Source: Aestuariivivens insulae
GTDB taxonomy: Bacteria > Bacteroidota > Bacteroidia > Flavobacteriales > Flavobacteriaceae
Length of the DNA stretch: 64,000 nt
Assembly (NCBI RefSeq): GCF_022662195.1
Contig: NZ_JAKMCS010000009.1
Location: 1-64,000 of the forward strand
Reading direction: 5' to 3'
The translations under genes were made by a program, and so were the position numbers. Below are positions 9,278-17,936 of the stretch, piece after piece (positions within the stretch are counted from its first letter, which is position 1; each line of letters begins with the position of its first letter). Under the pieces are notes generated by a model. The model worked only from the letters and a program-made list of their open reading frames with translations. It was not told the DNA's origin and ran no database searches.

Positions 9278-9649
9278 CTAAGTTTCATAGTATAACAAGG
9301 TAAGCTCTTCTACTTTTTTAAAGTCTATATCTGCTGTAATTAGTGGTAAATCTAAATATAATGCTGTAGCGATAATAATACTGTCCGGAAGTTTTGTCTT
9401 ATATGTTTTTCTAACACGTATGGTTTCCTGTTTTATAGCATTGTTAATTGTTATTGTTTTACATTGAGATACAAACTCTTTAATGATTTTTTCTTCTTTT
9501 GCAGTAATACCTCCGTATGCCAATAATTCCAGTTCAGTAATCACAGAAATATAGAGTTGTTTCTCGTTTAATAATTCAGCTAATGTTTCATCTCCATTTA
9601 AGAGGTAAAGTATGATGTTAGTATCAATAAAAAGCTTATTCCCAATCAT
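9278..9649 (-). CDS. PIN-domain ribonuclease toxin (VapC-like)
   Basis: 123 residues. PIN-domain acidic residues are visible: D9 in FIDTN, E39 in ITELE, D89 in LPDSIIIA and D107/D109 in TADIDF. These coordinate magnesium for RNA cleavage in VapC toxins. Its start overlaps the end of the 57-residue gene upstream by 14 bases, the usual antitoxin-toxin arrangement. The target RNA cannot be predicted. Confidence 0.87.
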   Translation of the reverse strand: MIGNKLFIDTNIILYLLNGDETLAELLNEKQLYISVITELELLAYGGITAKEEKIIKEFVSQCKTITINNAIKQETIRVRKTYKTKLPDSIIIATALYLDLPLITADIDFKKVEELTLLYYET

Positions 9650-9809
9650 TTCGAAGTTCTTTCTGAATGTTAACAGCGTCCTTTTTTAGGTTGATTTTCC
9701 CAACATACTTATAAACATCAACCCCTTTAGGTTTTAGTTCCTTACCTAAATTTTTTAGTATGTCTTTAATGCTTTTTTTTGTAGCTCCCTGTTTTATTGT
9801 CATTACCAT
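9636..9809 (-). CDS. Short antitoxin candidate for the PIN toxin
   Basis: 57 residues from the ATG at 9809 (MVMTIKQGATKKSIKDILKN); an ATG at 9803 would give 55. It is small, lysine-rich and ends KELRNDWE, overlapping the toxin start by 14 bases. The N-terminal beta strand followed by basic helices suggests a DNA-binding plus toxin-wrapping architecture, as in VapB-type antitoxins, but the exact family is not recognised. A good Bacteroidota promoter lies just upstream. The gene call rests on coding-like composition, overlap and context. Confidence 0.75.
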   Translation of the reverse strand: MVMTIKQGATKKSIKDILKNLGKELKPKGVDVYKYVGKINLKKDAVNIQKELRNDWE

Positions 9810-9830
9810 AACCTGTTTGTTTATTTAATA

Positions 9831-9865
9831 CAAAGATAATTTAATGTTTTAAAGATAAACAAAAA
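9831..9865 (-). promoter_or_regulatory. Predicted promoter of the antitoxin-toxin pair
   Basis: On the minus strand, TATCTTTG (9831-9838) matches the Bacteroidota -7 consensus TAnnTTTG exactly. A TTTTTG at 9860-9865 lies 21 bases further upstream, close to the normal -33 spacing. The predicted leader is about 20 bases. Confidence 0.6.
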
Positions 9866-9915
9866 CGAGCAGCTATGCTTTTCGTAAAGCAATAGTTGTG
9901 GGTATCTAAAAAAAA

Positions 9916-10422
9916 TTAAAGAGATCTAAGCTGTTTTGTAATTTCGTATAGTGCTATATTGGTAGCCTGTACTACATTCATACTACTATTATTGCCAAAC
10001 ATATCGATATGGATAATAGCATCGGATAATTTTAAAACGTCTTCTGAAACACCAAAATTTTCATCACCCACAACCAAAGTTATTGGGGATTCATCTGAAA
10101 ACGTAATATTGTGAATGGGGGTACTGTTTTCAGTAATTTCCAAAGCAATAATTTGGTGTCCTTTGCTTTTTAATTGTTCAATGACTTCTACTGTCGAGGT
10201 TTCAATTTTATAATGGACCACCTTTTCTGTTGCCCTAGACGTTTTGGTCATTTTTCTGCCAAAAGGAATGACTTCACCACAAAGGATCAAGGTTTCAATG
10301 CCAAAGGCATCGGCGGTTCTGAACAAGCTTCCTATGTTTGGGGCGTTGGTAACGTTATCACAAACTAATGAAATAGGGAAGGTATGTCGCTTAAATTTTG
10401 TGTTGTAATGGGTTAGTTGCAT
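9916..10422 (-). CDS. SpoU/TrmH-family RNA 2'-O-methyltransferase
   Basis: 168 residues, a compact SPOUT methyltransferase without an extra RNA-binding domain. Three family motifs are visible: motif 1 NVTNAPNIGSLFRTADAFG, motif 2 ITLVVGDENFGVS, and motif 3 GNNSSMNVVQATNIALYE, which forms the S-adenosylmethionine knot. It methylates a ribose in tRNA or rRNA; the exact site is not predictable. Upstream lies a long 8-bp tandem repeat. Confidence 0.88.
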   Translation of the reverse strand: MQLTHYNTKFKRHTFPISLVCDNVTNAPNIGSLFRTADAFGIETLILCGEVIPFGRKMTKTSRATEKVVHYKIETSTVEVIEQLKSKGHQIIALEITENSTPIHNITFSDESPITLVVGDENFGVSEDVLKLSDAIIHIDMFGNNSSMNVVQATNIALYEITKQLRSL

Positions 10423-10479
10423 CTTTTTTTAGTCGGTAGTCGGTTGTTTGTAGTTGGTGGCTGTTTGTTGAGTTGTATT

Positions 10480-10655
10480 AAGTTATTAAGTTATTGAGTT
10501 ATTGAGTTAATGAGTTATTGTGTTATTAAGTTATTGGGTTAATGAGTTATTGTGTTATTGTGTTAATGAGTTATTAAGTTATTAAGTTATTGGGTTAATG
10601 TGTTATTGAGTTATTGTGTTAATGAGTTATTGTGTTAATGAGTTATTCTGTTATT
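10480..10655. repeat. Degenerate 8-bp tandem repeat, 22 units
   Basis: Twenty-two consecutive 8-base units fit the pattern (A/G)(A/T/G)GTTA(T/A)T, for example AAGTTATT, GAGTTATT, GAGTTAAT, GTGTTATT and GGGTTAAT. The array runs without a phase break between the start of the SpoU gene and the end of the DUF4159 gene. Because 8 is not a multiple of 3 it does not code for a repeat protein. Confidence 0.9.
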
Positions 10656-10684
10656 AAGTTTGGTTTAAGTTCATAACAAATAAC

Positions 10685-11329
10685 TCAATTCTCAAACGCA
10701 TATTTTACAATATTAGCTCCCATTTTAAGGGCTTTCTCCCTAACATCCTCGGGGTCGTTATGAACTTCGGGGTCTTCCCATCCATCTCCTAAATCGCTTT
10801 CATAAGTAAACAGAAGCACCAACCTGCCTTCATAAAAAATACCAAGCGCTTGTGGTCGTTTTCCATCATGTTCATGGATTTTAGGTAGGCCATCTTTGAA
10901 TAAAAAAGCATTGTTGAAAATAGGGTGGTTGGCAGGAAGTTCAATTAAATCTGTATTTGGAAATACCTTTTTTAATTCTTTGGTAATAAAAGGTTCCATG
11001 CCATAGTTGTCATCAATATGTAAAAAGCCTCCCGATACCAAATAGTTGCGTAGGTTCTCGGCATCACCATCGCTGAAAAATACATTGCCGTGCCCTGTCA
11101 TGTGTATAAAAGGGTATTGAAAAATATCAGTGCTGCCAACTTCTACCGTTTGTGGTTTTCCATCTATTTTAGTATTTATCCTTTCGTTACAGAAGGTAAT
11201 TAAATTGGATAGTGCTGTTGGGTTACTGTACCAATCGCCACCGCCTTTATACTTTAAAACTGCAATTTCTTGAGCGTTTATAGTACTAAGTACAAAGTAT
11301 AAAGTACAAAGAAGGAGCGTTTTCTTCAT
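10685..11329 (-). CDS. DUF4159 domain-containing exported protein
   Basis: 214 residues with a signal peptide (MKKTLLLCTLYFVLSTINAQ). The mature part matches DUF4159: it begins IAVLKYKGGGDWYSNPTALS and contains MTGHGNVFFSDGDAENLRNYL, GGFLHIDDNYG and ELPANHPIFN. The fold resembles glutamine-amidotransferase-like (ThuA/GATase) domains, but no catalytic triad is evident. Function unknown. It is 9 bases downstream of rsmE and probably in one transcript with it. Confidence 0.85.
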   Translation of the reverse strand: MKKTLLLCTLYFVLSTINAQEIAVLKYKGGGDWYSNPTALSNLITFCNERINTKIDGKPQTVEVGSTDIFQYPFIHMTGHGNVFFSDGDAENLRNYLVSGGFLHIDDNYGMEPFITKELKKVFPNTDLIELPANHPIFNNAFLFKDGLPKIHEHDGKRPQALGIFYEGRLVLLFTYESDLGDGWEDPEVHNDPEDVREKALKMGANIVKYAFEN

Positions 11330-11338
11330 TGGTTTTAT

Positions 11339-12043
11339 CTATTCATTTATAAAAGCAACAGCATGACAGGCTACTATCGCAGCCGTTTCTGTGCGCAATC
11401 TGGTTGCTCCCAAAGTTACAGGAATAAAATTATTTTTTAGGGCCATTTCAATTTCCTTAACACTAAAGTCGCCTTCGGGACCAATTAAAATTGTGGTAGG
11501 GGTGTTGGGGTGAAGTTCCTGTTTCAAACTTTTTCGATCGGTTTCTTCGCAATGGGCTACAAAACGATCACCTTTAAGCTCTTGTTTTATAAATTCCTTG
11601 AAGGTAATGGCAGCATTTAGTTTAGGCAAGTAACAATGAAGCGATTGCTTCATGGCCGATTGCAATATCTTTTCATAACGTTCTGGTTTAATCACTTTGC
11701 GTTCGCTACGGTCACAAATAATAGGGGTTATGGTGTCGATACCAATTTCGGTGGCCTTTTCTAAAAACCATTCGTAGCGATCGTTCATTTTTGTAGGCGC
11801 CACGGCTAAGTGTATGTTGTATGAACGTTTTTCTTGTAATGTTTTATGCGTAACTTTAGCGACACATTTCTTGATGTCGGCTATTAAAATTTCCGCTGTA
11901 AATAGCCAACCATTACCATTGGTAATATGCAATGTGTCTCCAGTGTTTTTGCGTAAGACCTTGGTGATATGCCTGCTTTCTTCTTTAGAGAAGGCAAACT
12001 CAATGGTTTGTTCGTTAATGTCTGGATTATAGAATAGTTGCAT
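11339..12043 (-). CDS. rsmE: 16S rRNA (uracil-1498-N3)-methyltransferase
   Basis: 234 residues. RsmE methylates U1498 in the decoding region of 16S rRNA using S-adenosylmethionine. Visible features are the N-terminal PUA-like domain (HITKVLRKNTGD), the substrate segment YEWFLEKATEIGI, the SPOUT knot motifs LIGPEGDFSVKE and VTLGATRLRTETAA. Full length for the family. Followed closely by the DUF4159 gene. Confidence 0.93.
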   Translation of the reverse strand: MQLFYNPDINEQTIEFAFSKEESRHITKVLRKNTGDTLHITNGNGWLFTAEILIADIKKCVAKVTHKTLQEKRSYNIHLAVAPTKMNDRYEWFLEKATEIGIDTITPIICDRSERKVIKPERYEKILQSAMKQSLHCYLPKLNAAITFKEFIKQELKGDRFVAHCEETDRKSLKQELHPNTPTTILIGPEGDFSVKEIEMALKNNFIPVTLGATRLRTETAAIVACHAVAFINE

Positions 12044-12065
12044 AAAGGTTTAGGTTGTTTTTAGC

Positions 12066-12124
12066 CACGAATTCACGAATGTTTTTTCTTGTGTTTCATT
12101 TATAAAATGATTCGTGAATTTGTG
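12066..12124. repeat. Inverted repeat downstream of tsaD, possible terminator
   Basis: Arms CACGAATTCACGAAT (12066-12080) and ATTCGTGAATTTGTG (12110-12124) pair at 14 of 15 positions around a 29-base T-rich loop. It begins 5 bases after the tsaD stop, so it can form a strong hairpin in the tsaD transcript. Repeats of this sequence are common between genes in Bacteroidota (general knowledge). Confidence 0.6.
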
Positions 12125-12128
12125 CCAA

Positions 12129-13151
12129 TCAAATTTTCAATCGTGCCGAAGCTGTAACGTCTTGTGCTGTAAAATTGCCTTCAAGATATTTTAAATAACC
12201 CACAATGGCTATCATGGCGGCATTATCTGTTGTAAATTCAAATTTAGGCACGTAAGTGGTCCATCCAAACTTTTGTTCGCCATCCTTTAGGGCCTGTCGT
12301 ATTCCTGAATTTGCAGATACGCCTCCACCAATTGCAATATGCTTTATACCGGTTTGTTTTGAAGCCAGTTTTAACTTGTCGATTAAAATACCAATAATGG
12401 TATATTGTATGGAAGCACAAATATCGTTAATGTGTTCTTCAATAAAATTGGGGTTGTTCTTGGTTTCCTTTTGAATAAAATAGAGAATGGCCGTTTTCAA
12501 ACCAGAAAAACTAAAATTTAACCCATCTACCTTAGGTTTTGTAAACTTAAAGGCTTTTGGGTTGCCTTGTTTGGCACGTTTATCAATTTCGGGACCGGCA
12601 GGATAGCCTAAACCTAAAATCTTACCACTTTTATCAAAGGCTTCACCTACGGCATCATCGATGGTTTCTCCTATCACCGTCATATTAAAATAGCTGTCAA
12701 CCCGTACAATTTGCGTATGGCCGCCAGAAATGGTCATGGCTAAAAATGGGAAGGGAGGCTTACTGTAGCCTTCTTCATCGATATAATGAGCTAAAATATG
12801 GGCCTGCATGTGGTTAACGTCAATTAGCGGGATATTTAAACCATAGGCTAAAGATTTTGCGAATGATGTTCCAACCAAAAGTGATCCCATTAAGCCTGGG
12901 CCGCGGGTAAATGCAATTGCGTTAAGTTGTTCTTTAGAAACATTGGCTTGGTTTAAGGCTTGGTCTACTACAGGAACAATGTTTTGCTGATGTGCTCTTG
13001 AAGCCAATTCTGGTACAACACCGCCATAGGCTTCGTGTATTTTTTGGTTGGCAATAACATTGCTTAAGATTTTTCCGTTATGTATAACGGAGGCAGCTGT
13101 ATCGTCGCAAGAAGACTCAATTCCTAGGATGTAAATATTTTGTTCAGCCAT
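12129..13151 (-). CDS. tsaD: tRNA N6-adenosine threonylcarbamoyltransferase
   Basis: 340 residues. TsaD transfers the threonylcarbamoyl group to A37 of ANN-decoding tRNAs (t6A). It shows the ASKHA fold: N-terminal GIESSCDDTAAS, the iron/metal histidines H114 and H118 in NHMQAH, the glycine-rich SGGHTQIV, IGETIDDAVGEAFDK, GGGVSANSG and FTTDNAAMIA. A partner synthase making threonylcarbamoyl-AMP is encoded at 38412. It diverges from the TamB-like gene. Confidence 0.95.
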   Translation of the reverse strand: MAEQNIYILGIESSCDDTAASVIHNGKILSNVIANQKIHEAYGGVVPELASRAHQQNIVPVVDQALNQANVSKEQLNAIAFTRGPGLMGSLLVGTSFAKSLAYGLNIPLIDVNHMQAHILAHYIDEEGYSKPPFPFLAMTISGGHTQIVRVDSYFNMTVIGETIDDAVGEAFDKSGKILGLGYPAGPEIDKRAKQGNPKAFKFTKPKVDGLNFSFSGLKTAILYFIQKETKNNPNFIEEHINDICASIQYTIIGILIDKLKLASKQTGIKHIAIGGGVSANSGIRQALKDGEQKFGWTTYVPKFEFTTDNAAMIAIVGYLKYLEGNFTAQDVTASARLKI

Positions 13152-13321
13152 TACTAAATTTTAGGCACAATAATTGTTAATTTTGAAATCAAATAAAGCG
13201 AGTGCTTTTATTTATAAGTCAGTACAAAACTAGTCTTTTTTATTTTTTAATAATAGATTTAGTGAGTAATATGTCCAATATAGGTTGCTATGCATCATAC
13301 GGGCTTTGTTAATTAAAATTT

Positions 13322-13329
13322 TAACTTTG
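13322..13329 (+). promoter_or_regulatory. Candidate -7 promoter element for the TamB-like gene
   Basis: TAACTTTG matches TAnnTTTG exactly. No convincing -33 element stands at the normal distance. Transcription would begin near 13336, leaving almost no leader before the coding frame opens at 13333. Confidence 0.4.
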
Positions 13330-13380
13330 TAACATATCAAGAAAGTACTTAAAATAGCATCAAAAATAGCGGTAATACTA

Positions 13381-16300
13381 TTGCTGCTCTTCATCATTTT
13401 GGTGCTCATTTTGTCTATTCCTTCCGTTCAAACCAATCTAGGGAATTATGTAACCAATAAATTAAACGAGGACTTCAAAACCAATATCAATATTGAGCGT
13501 GTGAGTTTACAGTTTAATGGCGATATTGAGCTTAAGGATATTTATATTGAAGACTACAAGAAAGATACTTTAATAAGTATTTCAGAATTAAACACCTCCA
13601 TTATAAGTATACCGAACTTAATTAAAGGTAATTTGGTTTTTGGAGACATAGACATAGAAGGCTTAATATTCAATATAAAAACCTATAAGGATGCCAAAGA
13701 TACTAATCTGGATGTTTTTGTTAAGAAGTTGGAAAGCGATAATCCACGAAAAGAAAAAGGTAACTTTTTATTGTCTTCCAGTGATGTCTCTATCTACGAT
13801 GGTGTTTTTAAACTAACCAATGAGAACAATGCCAATGAAAGAGGGCTTGATTTTAGCCACTTAAACATTAACGCCACTAATTTTTTAATAAGTGGTAGCG
13901 ACGTAAGTGCTAGAATAAATACCTTAAGCCTTAAGGATAGTAGGGGAGTTACCATAAAAAACCTAATGACTAATTTTAAGTACACTCTTACCGATATGAC
14001 CTTTGAGGCGTTGGAGGTAAAAACAGAAAATTCTGTTTTAAAGGGTGATCTAAAATTTTTGTATAACCGGGAAGATTTACAGTTTTTTACCGATAAGGTA
14101 ACTATTAACGCATCTTTTAGGAACTCTAATGTGCTATTGGATGAGCTTAATACCTTTTATAATGAATTCGGCACGAAACAACGGGCAAGGTTTGATGTTG
14201 ATCTATCTGGAACTTTAAATGATTTGAAGGCCAATAAGTTAAGACTGAACTCCAGTCGAAATACAAAAGTTTATGGCGACATAAATTTTAAAAACCTATT
14301 TAACAAAGAGTCCAATAACTTTTATATGTTAGGTAGGTTTAGCAATTTATCTTCAACTTATGCCGATTTAAAAAGCATGTTGCCCAATGTGTTGGGGGCT
14401 TCTATACCTTCATCGTTTGAACGGCTCGGGTATTTTACAATTATTGGTACTTCGGAAGTTACAGCTTCAAAAGTTAAGGCCGATATTGAAATTGATACCG
14501 ATTTAGGTATCATTAAATCAAATTTAGATATATCTAAAATAAAGAGTATCGACGACGCAACTTACAAAGGAAAAATTAGTCTTGAAGCATTTGATGTAGG
14601 GACTTTTATTGAATCACCTACAATAGGGGTAGTGTCTTTAGATTTTGATGTAGATGGTAAGGGGTTTTTAAGTGAAACGGTTAATACCCAAGTGAAAGGG
14701 GATATTTTTAATGCGGTTTATAATGGATACGATTATAAAAACACTAAAGTTGCCGGTACCATAAGGAACAAAATTTTTGATGGAAACCTCGTTACAAATG
14801 ATAGAAACTTTATTTTCAATTTTAGCGGTATTGTAGATTTTTCTGAAAATGTACGCAAATACGATTTTCAAGCCCAAGTAGATTATGCTAATTTAAAAGC
14901 ATTGAATTTTGTTAAAAAAGATAGTATTTCGCTATTTGAAAGTACGGTTAAAATGAATGTTAATGGCAGTAGTTTTGATGATGCTTATGGAAACATCGTG
15001 TTTACCAACACCACCTATAAAAATGAATATAACACGTATTATTTTAAGCGATTTGAGACCAGTTCAAGATTCGATAATGGTGTAAGGTATATTCGTGTGA
15101 ATTCTCCAGATATTATAAGTGGTAGTATGGACGGGGAGTTTCAGTTTAATGACCTAAAAAGGCTTTTTGAGAACTCATTAGGGAATATCTACACCAATTA
15201 TATACCTCATGAAGTAAAAGACAATCAGTACATCGATTTTAATTTCACCATTTACAATAAAATACTGGAAGTCTTTTTACCAGACATCCAGGTGGGAAAA
15301 AACACCTTTATAAAAGGTACTGTTGAAAGTGATGCTAAAGCGTTCAGATTATTGTTTAAATCGCCCGAAATAAAACTTGCCGAAAATCTGGTCCGGAATA
15401 TAGAACTTCAGGTAGATAACAAAAACCCATTGTTTAATACCTATGTAGAGTTAGATAGCCTAAGTACAAAATATTATAGTGTATCCGATTTTCGTTTGAT
15501 TAATGCGACTGTTAACGATACGCTGTTTATGCGTTCTGAGTTTAATGGTGGTAAGCGTAATAATGATGTTTACAACTTAAGTTTTTATCATACTATAAAT
15601 GAAGAAAACGAATCGGTTATAGGGTTTAAAAAGTCTGATGTTACTATAAAAAACAATAAATGGTTTATTAACGAAGCCAAAGACCGCTTTAATAAAGTAT
15701 CCTTTAATAAAGCGTTGACAAAATTCAATATCGATCAGTTTAAAATAAATCACAATTCTGAAGAAATAAAACTGTCCGGTTTTATAAAGGATTCTACCCA
15801 AAAAGATATCAAACTTAATTTTAAAGATGTAGACTTAGCTAAAATTACACCAGATATTGATAGTTTATCCTTAGCGGGAAACGTTAATGGTAAACTGGAT
15901 ATTTTGCAACAAAATGGGAGCTACCTGCCAAACTCCACAATTATTATAGACAACTTTAAACTCAATAATTTTTTATTGGGCTCTTTCGATGCTAATATCA
16001 AAGGAAATGAAACGTTAACCAATTACACTATAAATGCCGCTATTAAAGACGATATAACCAAATCGTTTAGTGCTAAAGGGCATATTAATGTTGTTGGAAA
16101 GCGTTCGGACATTGATTTGAACCTTAATTTTGATGCACTTAATTTACAGCCATTAAACCCATTACTGCATGGAGTATTGTCCAATATACGTGGCCAAGTT
16201 TCTGGAACAGCTAGGATTAATGGAGATCTTAAAAAACCAGGCATTAATGGTAAGCTATTGCTTAATAGAGGGGGCCTAGGTGTTCCTTACCTTAATGTAG

Positions 16301-17790
16301 ATTATGCGTTTAACGATAACGCCCAAGTTATATTAATAGATCAAAGTTTTAATTTTAAAGACTTACAGCTTACCGATACCAAATACAATTCAAAAGGAGA
16401 ATTAAGAGGTTCATTAAGCCATACAAACCTATCAGATTGGCGATTGAATTTAGATATTTCTACACCACGATTATTAGTTCTGGATACCAAAGAATCTGAA
16501 GAGTCTTTGTATTACGGGACAGGATTTATTGGTGGGTCTGCGAGTATTTATGGGCCAGCCGATCAGTTAACTATTAGCGTTACGGGAGAAACCAAAACGG
16601 GCACCGAGTTTAAAATACCTATCCGTGATACCGAATCATTTGGAGATAATACTTATATACGATTTGTAACCAGAGAAGAAAAAGCAGCAAGAAAAAAAGG
16701 AGAAGAAATAACCTTTAAGGATATAAAAGGCTTGGAGTTGGATTTTGATTTGGATGTCACAGAAGATGCCGAAGTAGAAATTATAATAGATAAAAATACA
16801 GGGCATTCGTTAAAAGGAAGCGGAGCCGGTGGCCTATTGGTAGAGATTAATACCAATGGAAAATTTAAAATGTGGGGAGATATATCGGTCTTTAAAGGGG
16901 TTTATAATTTTGCTTATGGCGGGCTCGTGCAAAAACAATTTATTGTACAGCCAGGTGGAACAATAGCATGGGAAGGCGAACCCTTAGGAGCAGTTATAGA
17001 TATGGAAGCCATATATAAAACGCAAGCGAACCCATCACCATTACTGGACAATCCCATAAACAGAAGTATTCCTGTTGAATTAAAAATCCACTTGGAAGAC
17101 GATTTAATGCAACCCAACCCCGACTTTACCTTCGATTTTCCAAATGTTAACTCAACTGTAAAGTCTGAGTTACAGTACCGATTGGAGTCCCAAGACGATA
17201 GGCAGAACCAAGCATTGTATCTGTTATCGACAGGGTCGTTTTCCAGGGGGCTTAATGAATTGGATTTTTCGGGTACTATTGCAGAACGTCTTAATGGTAT
17301 TATTAATGGCATATTTTCTAGTGGTGACGGAAAGTTTAATCTAGGTATTAATTATGAAGCAGGGCAAAATAGACCAGACTACCAAACCAATGATAGAGTT
17401 GGCGTTACCTTGCAAACACAAATAAGTGATCGGGTTTTAATTAATGGAAAAGTTGGTGTACCCATAGGGGGAGCAAGTGCAACAGAAACCGTTGTAGCAG
17501 GTGATGTGGAGATCGATTTCTTGTTAAATGAAGAAGGTACGTTAACAGCAAAAGTATTCAACAGGGAAAATAGCATTCAAAACTTTGGAGAGGCCATAGG
17601 TTATACTCAAGGGATCGGTGTTTCATATAATGTAGATTTCAATACCTTTAAAGAATTGATACAAAGTTTGTTTAAAAGGAAGAAAAAGACAGAGAAAAAA
17701 GAGACTTTGGAAAAAGTACCCAATAAAGGCAATAATTCCCCACTACCAGAATTTGTAAAACTAAAACCTGCCGAAAAGACTGAAAATTAG
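13381..17790 (+). CDS. TamB-domain translocation/assembly protein
   Basis: About 1,470 residues. It has one N-terminal membrane anchor (LLFIILVLILSIPSV), then a very long repetitive beta-rich body, and a C-terminal DUF490/TamB domain (about residues 1100-1400) with FKMWGDISVFKGVYNFAYGG. Such AsmA-like proteins bridge the envelope and are linked to outer-membrane protein or lipid transport. The start is uncertain: 13381 is TTG, and the frame is open back to a stop at 13330 with no ATG or GTG. Sequence from ATC 13336 would read IKKVLKIASKIAVILLLLF, a better-charged anchor. Confidence 0.88.
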   Translation: MLLFIILVLILSIPSVQTNLGNYVTNKLNEDFKTNINIERVSLQFNGDIELKDIYIEDYKKDTLISISELNTSIISIPNLIKGNLVFGDIDIEGLIFNIKTYKDAKDTNLDVFVKKLESDNPRKEKGNFLLSSSDVSIYDGVFKLTNENNANERGLDFSHLNINATNFLISGSDVSARINTLSLKDSRGVTIKNLMTNFKYTLTDMTFEALEVKTENSVLKGDLKFLYNREDLQFFTDKVTINASFRNSNVLLDELNTFYNEFGTKQRARFDVDLSGTLNDLKANKLRLNSSRNTKVYGDINFKNLFNKESNNFYMLGRFSNLSSTYADLKSMLPNVLGASIPSSFERLGYFTIIGTSEVTASKVKADIEIDTDLGIIKSNLDISKIKSIDDATYKGKISLEAFDVGTFIESPTIGVVSLDFDVDGKGFLSETVNTQVKGDIFNAVYNGYDYKNTKVAGTIRNKIFDGNLVTNDRNFIFNFSGIVDFSENVRKYDFQAQVDYANLKALNFVKKDSISLFESTVKMNVNGSSFDDAYGNIVFTNTTYKNEYNTYYFKRFETSSRFDNGVRYIRVNSPDIISGSMDGEFQFNDLKRLFENSLGNIYTNYIPHEVKDNQYIDFNFTIYNKILEVFLPDIQVGKNTFIKGTVESDAKAFRLLFKSPEIKLAENLVRNIELQVDNKNPLFNTYVELDSLSTKYYSVSDFRLINATVNDTLFMRSEFNGGKRNNDVYNLSFYHTINEENESVIGFKKSDVTIKNNKWFINEAKDRFNKVSFNKALTKFNIDQFKINHNSEEIKLSGFIKDSTQKDIKLNFKDVDLAKITPDIDSLSLAGNVNGKLDILQQNGSYLPNSTIIIDNFKLNNFLLGSFDANIKGNETLTNYTINAAIKDDITKSFSAKGHINVVGKRSDIDLNLNFDALNLQPLNPLLHGVLSNIRGQVSGTARINGDLKKPGINGKLLLNRGGLGVPYLNVDYAFNDNAQVILIDQSFNFKDLQLTDTKYNSKGELRGSLSHTNLSDWRLNLDISTPRLLVLDTKESEESLYYGTGFIGGSASIYGPADQLTISVTGETKTGTEFKIPIRDTESFGDNTYIRFVTREEKAARKKGEEITFKDIKGLELDFDLDVTEDAEVEIIIDKNTGHSLKGSGAGGLLVEINTNGKFKMWGDISVFKGVYNFAYGGLVQKQFIVQPGGTIAWEGEPLGAVIDMEAIYKTQANPSPLLDNPINRSIPVELKIHLEDDLMQPNPDFTFDFPNVNSTVKSELQYRLESQDDRQNQALYLLSTGSFSRGLNELDFSGTIAERLNGIINGIFSSGDGKFNLGINYEAGQNRPDYQTNDRVGVTLQTQISDRVLINGKVGVPIGGASATETVVAGDVEIDFLLNEEGTLTAKVFNRENSIQNFGEAIGYTQGIGVSYNVDFNTFKELIQSLFKRKKKTEKKETLEKVPNKGNNSPLPEFVKLKPAEKTEN

Positions 17791-17936
17791 TTTCTTTTAG
17801 GTGTGTTTAATTTCCCTGTAGAAGTACAGATTTAACTAAAACGTTATAGTTCTAAATAGTATTAAAATACTGTAAATGCTATATATATATGATATTTGTT
17901 TATTAATTTTACCTTCCAAAAATCAAGAAAAGTTTA

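Noticed and set aside
10480-10655. CRISPR array
   Set aside because: The period is 8 bases with no spacers and no cas genes; it is a simple tandem repeat.
16653-17312. Antisense reading frames over the TamB-like gene
   Set aside because: They are complements of a strongly supported 1,469-residue coding sequence and show no motif, signal peptide or independent promoter.
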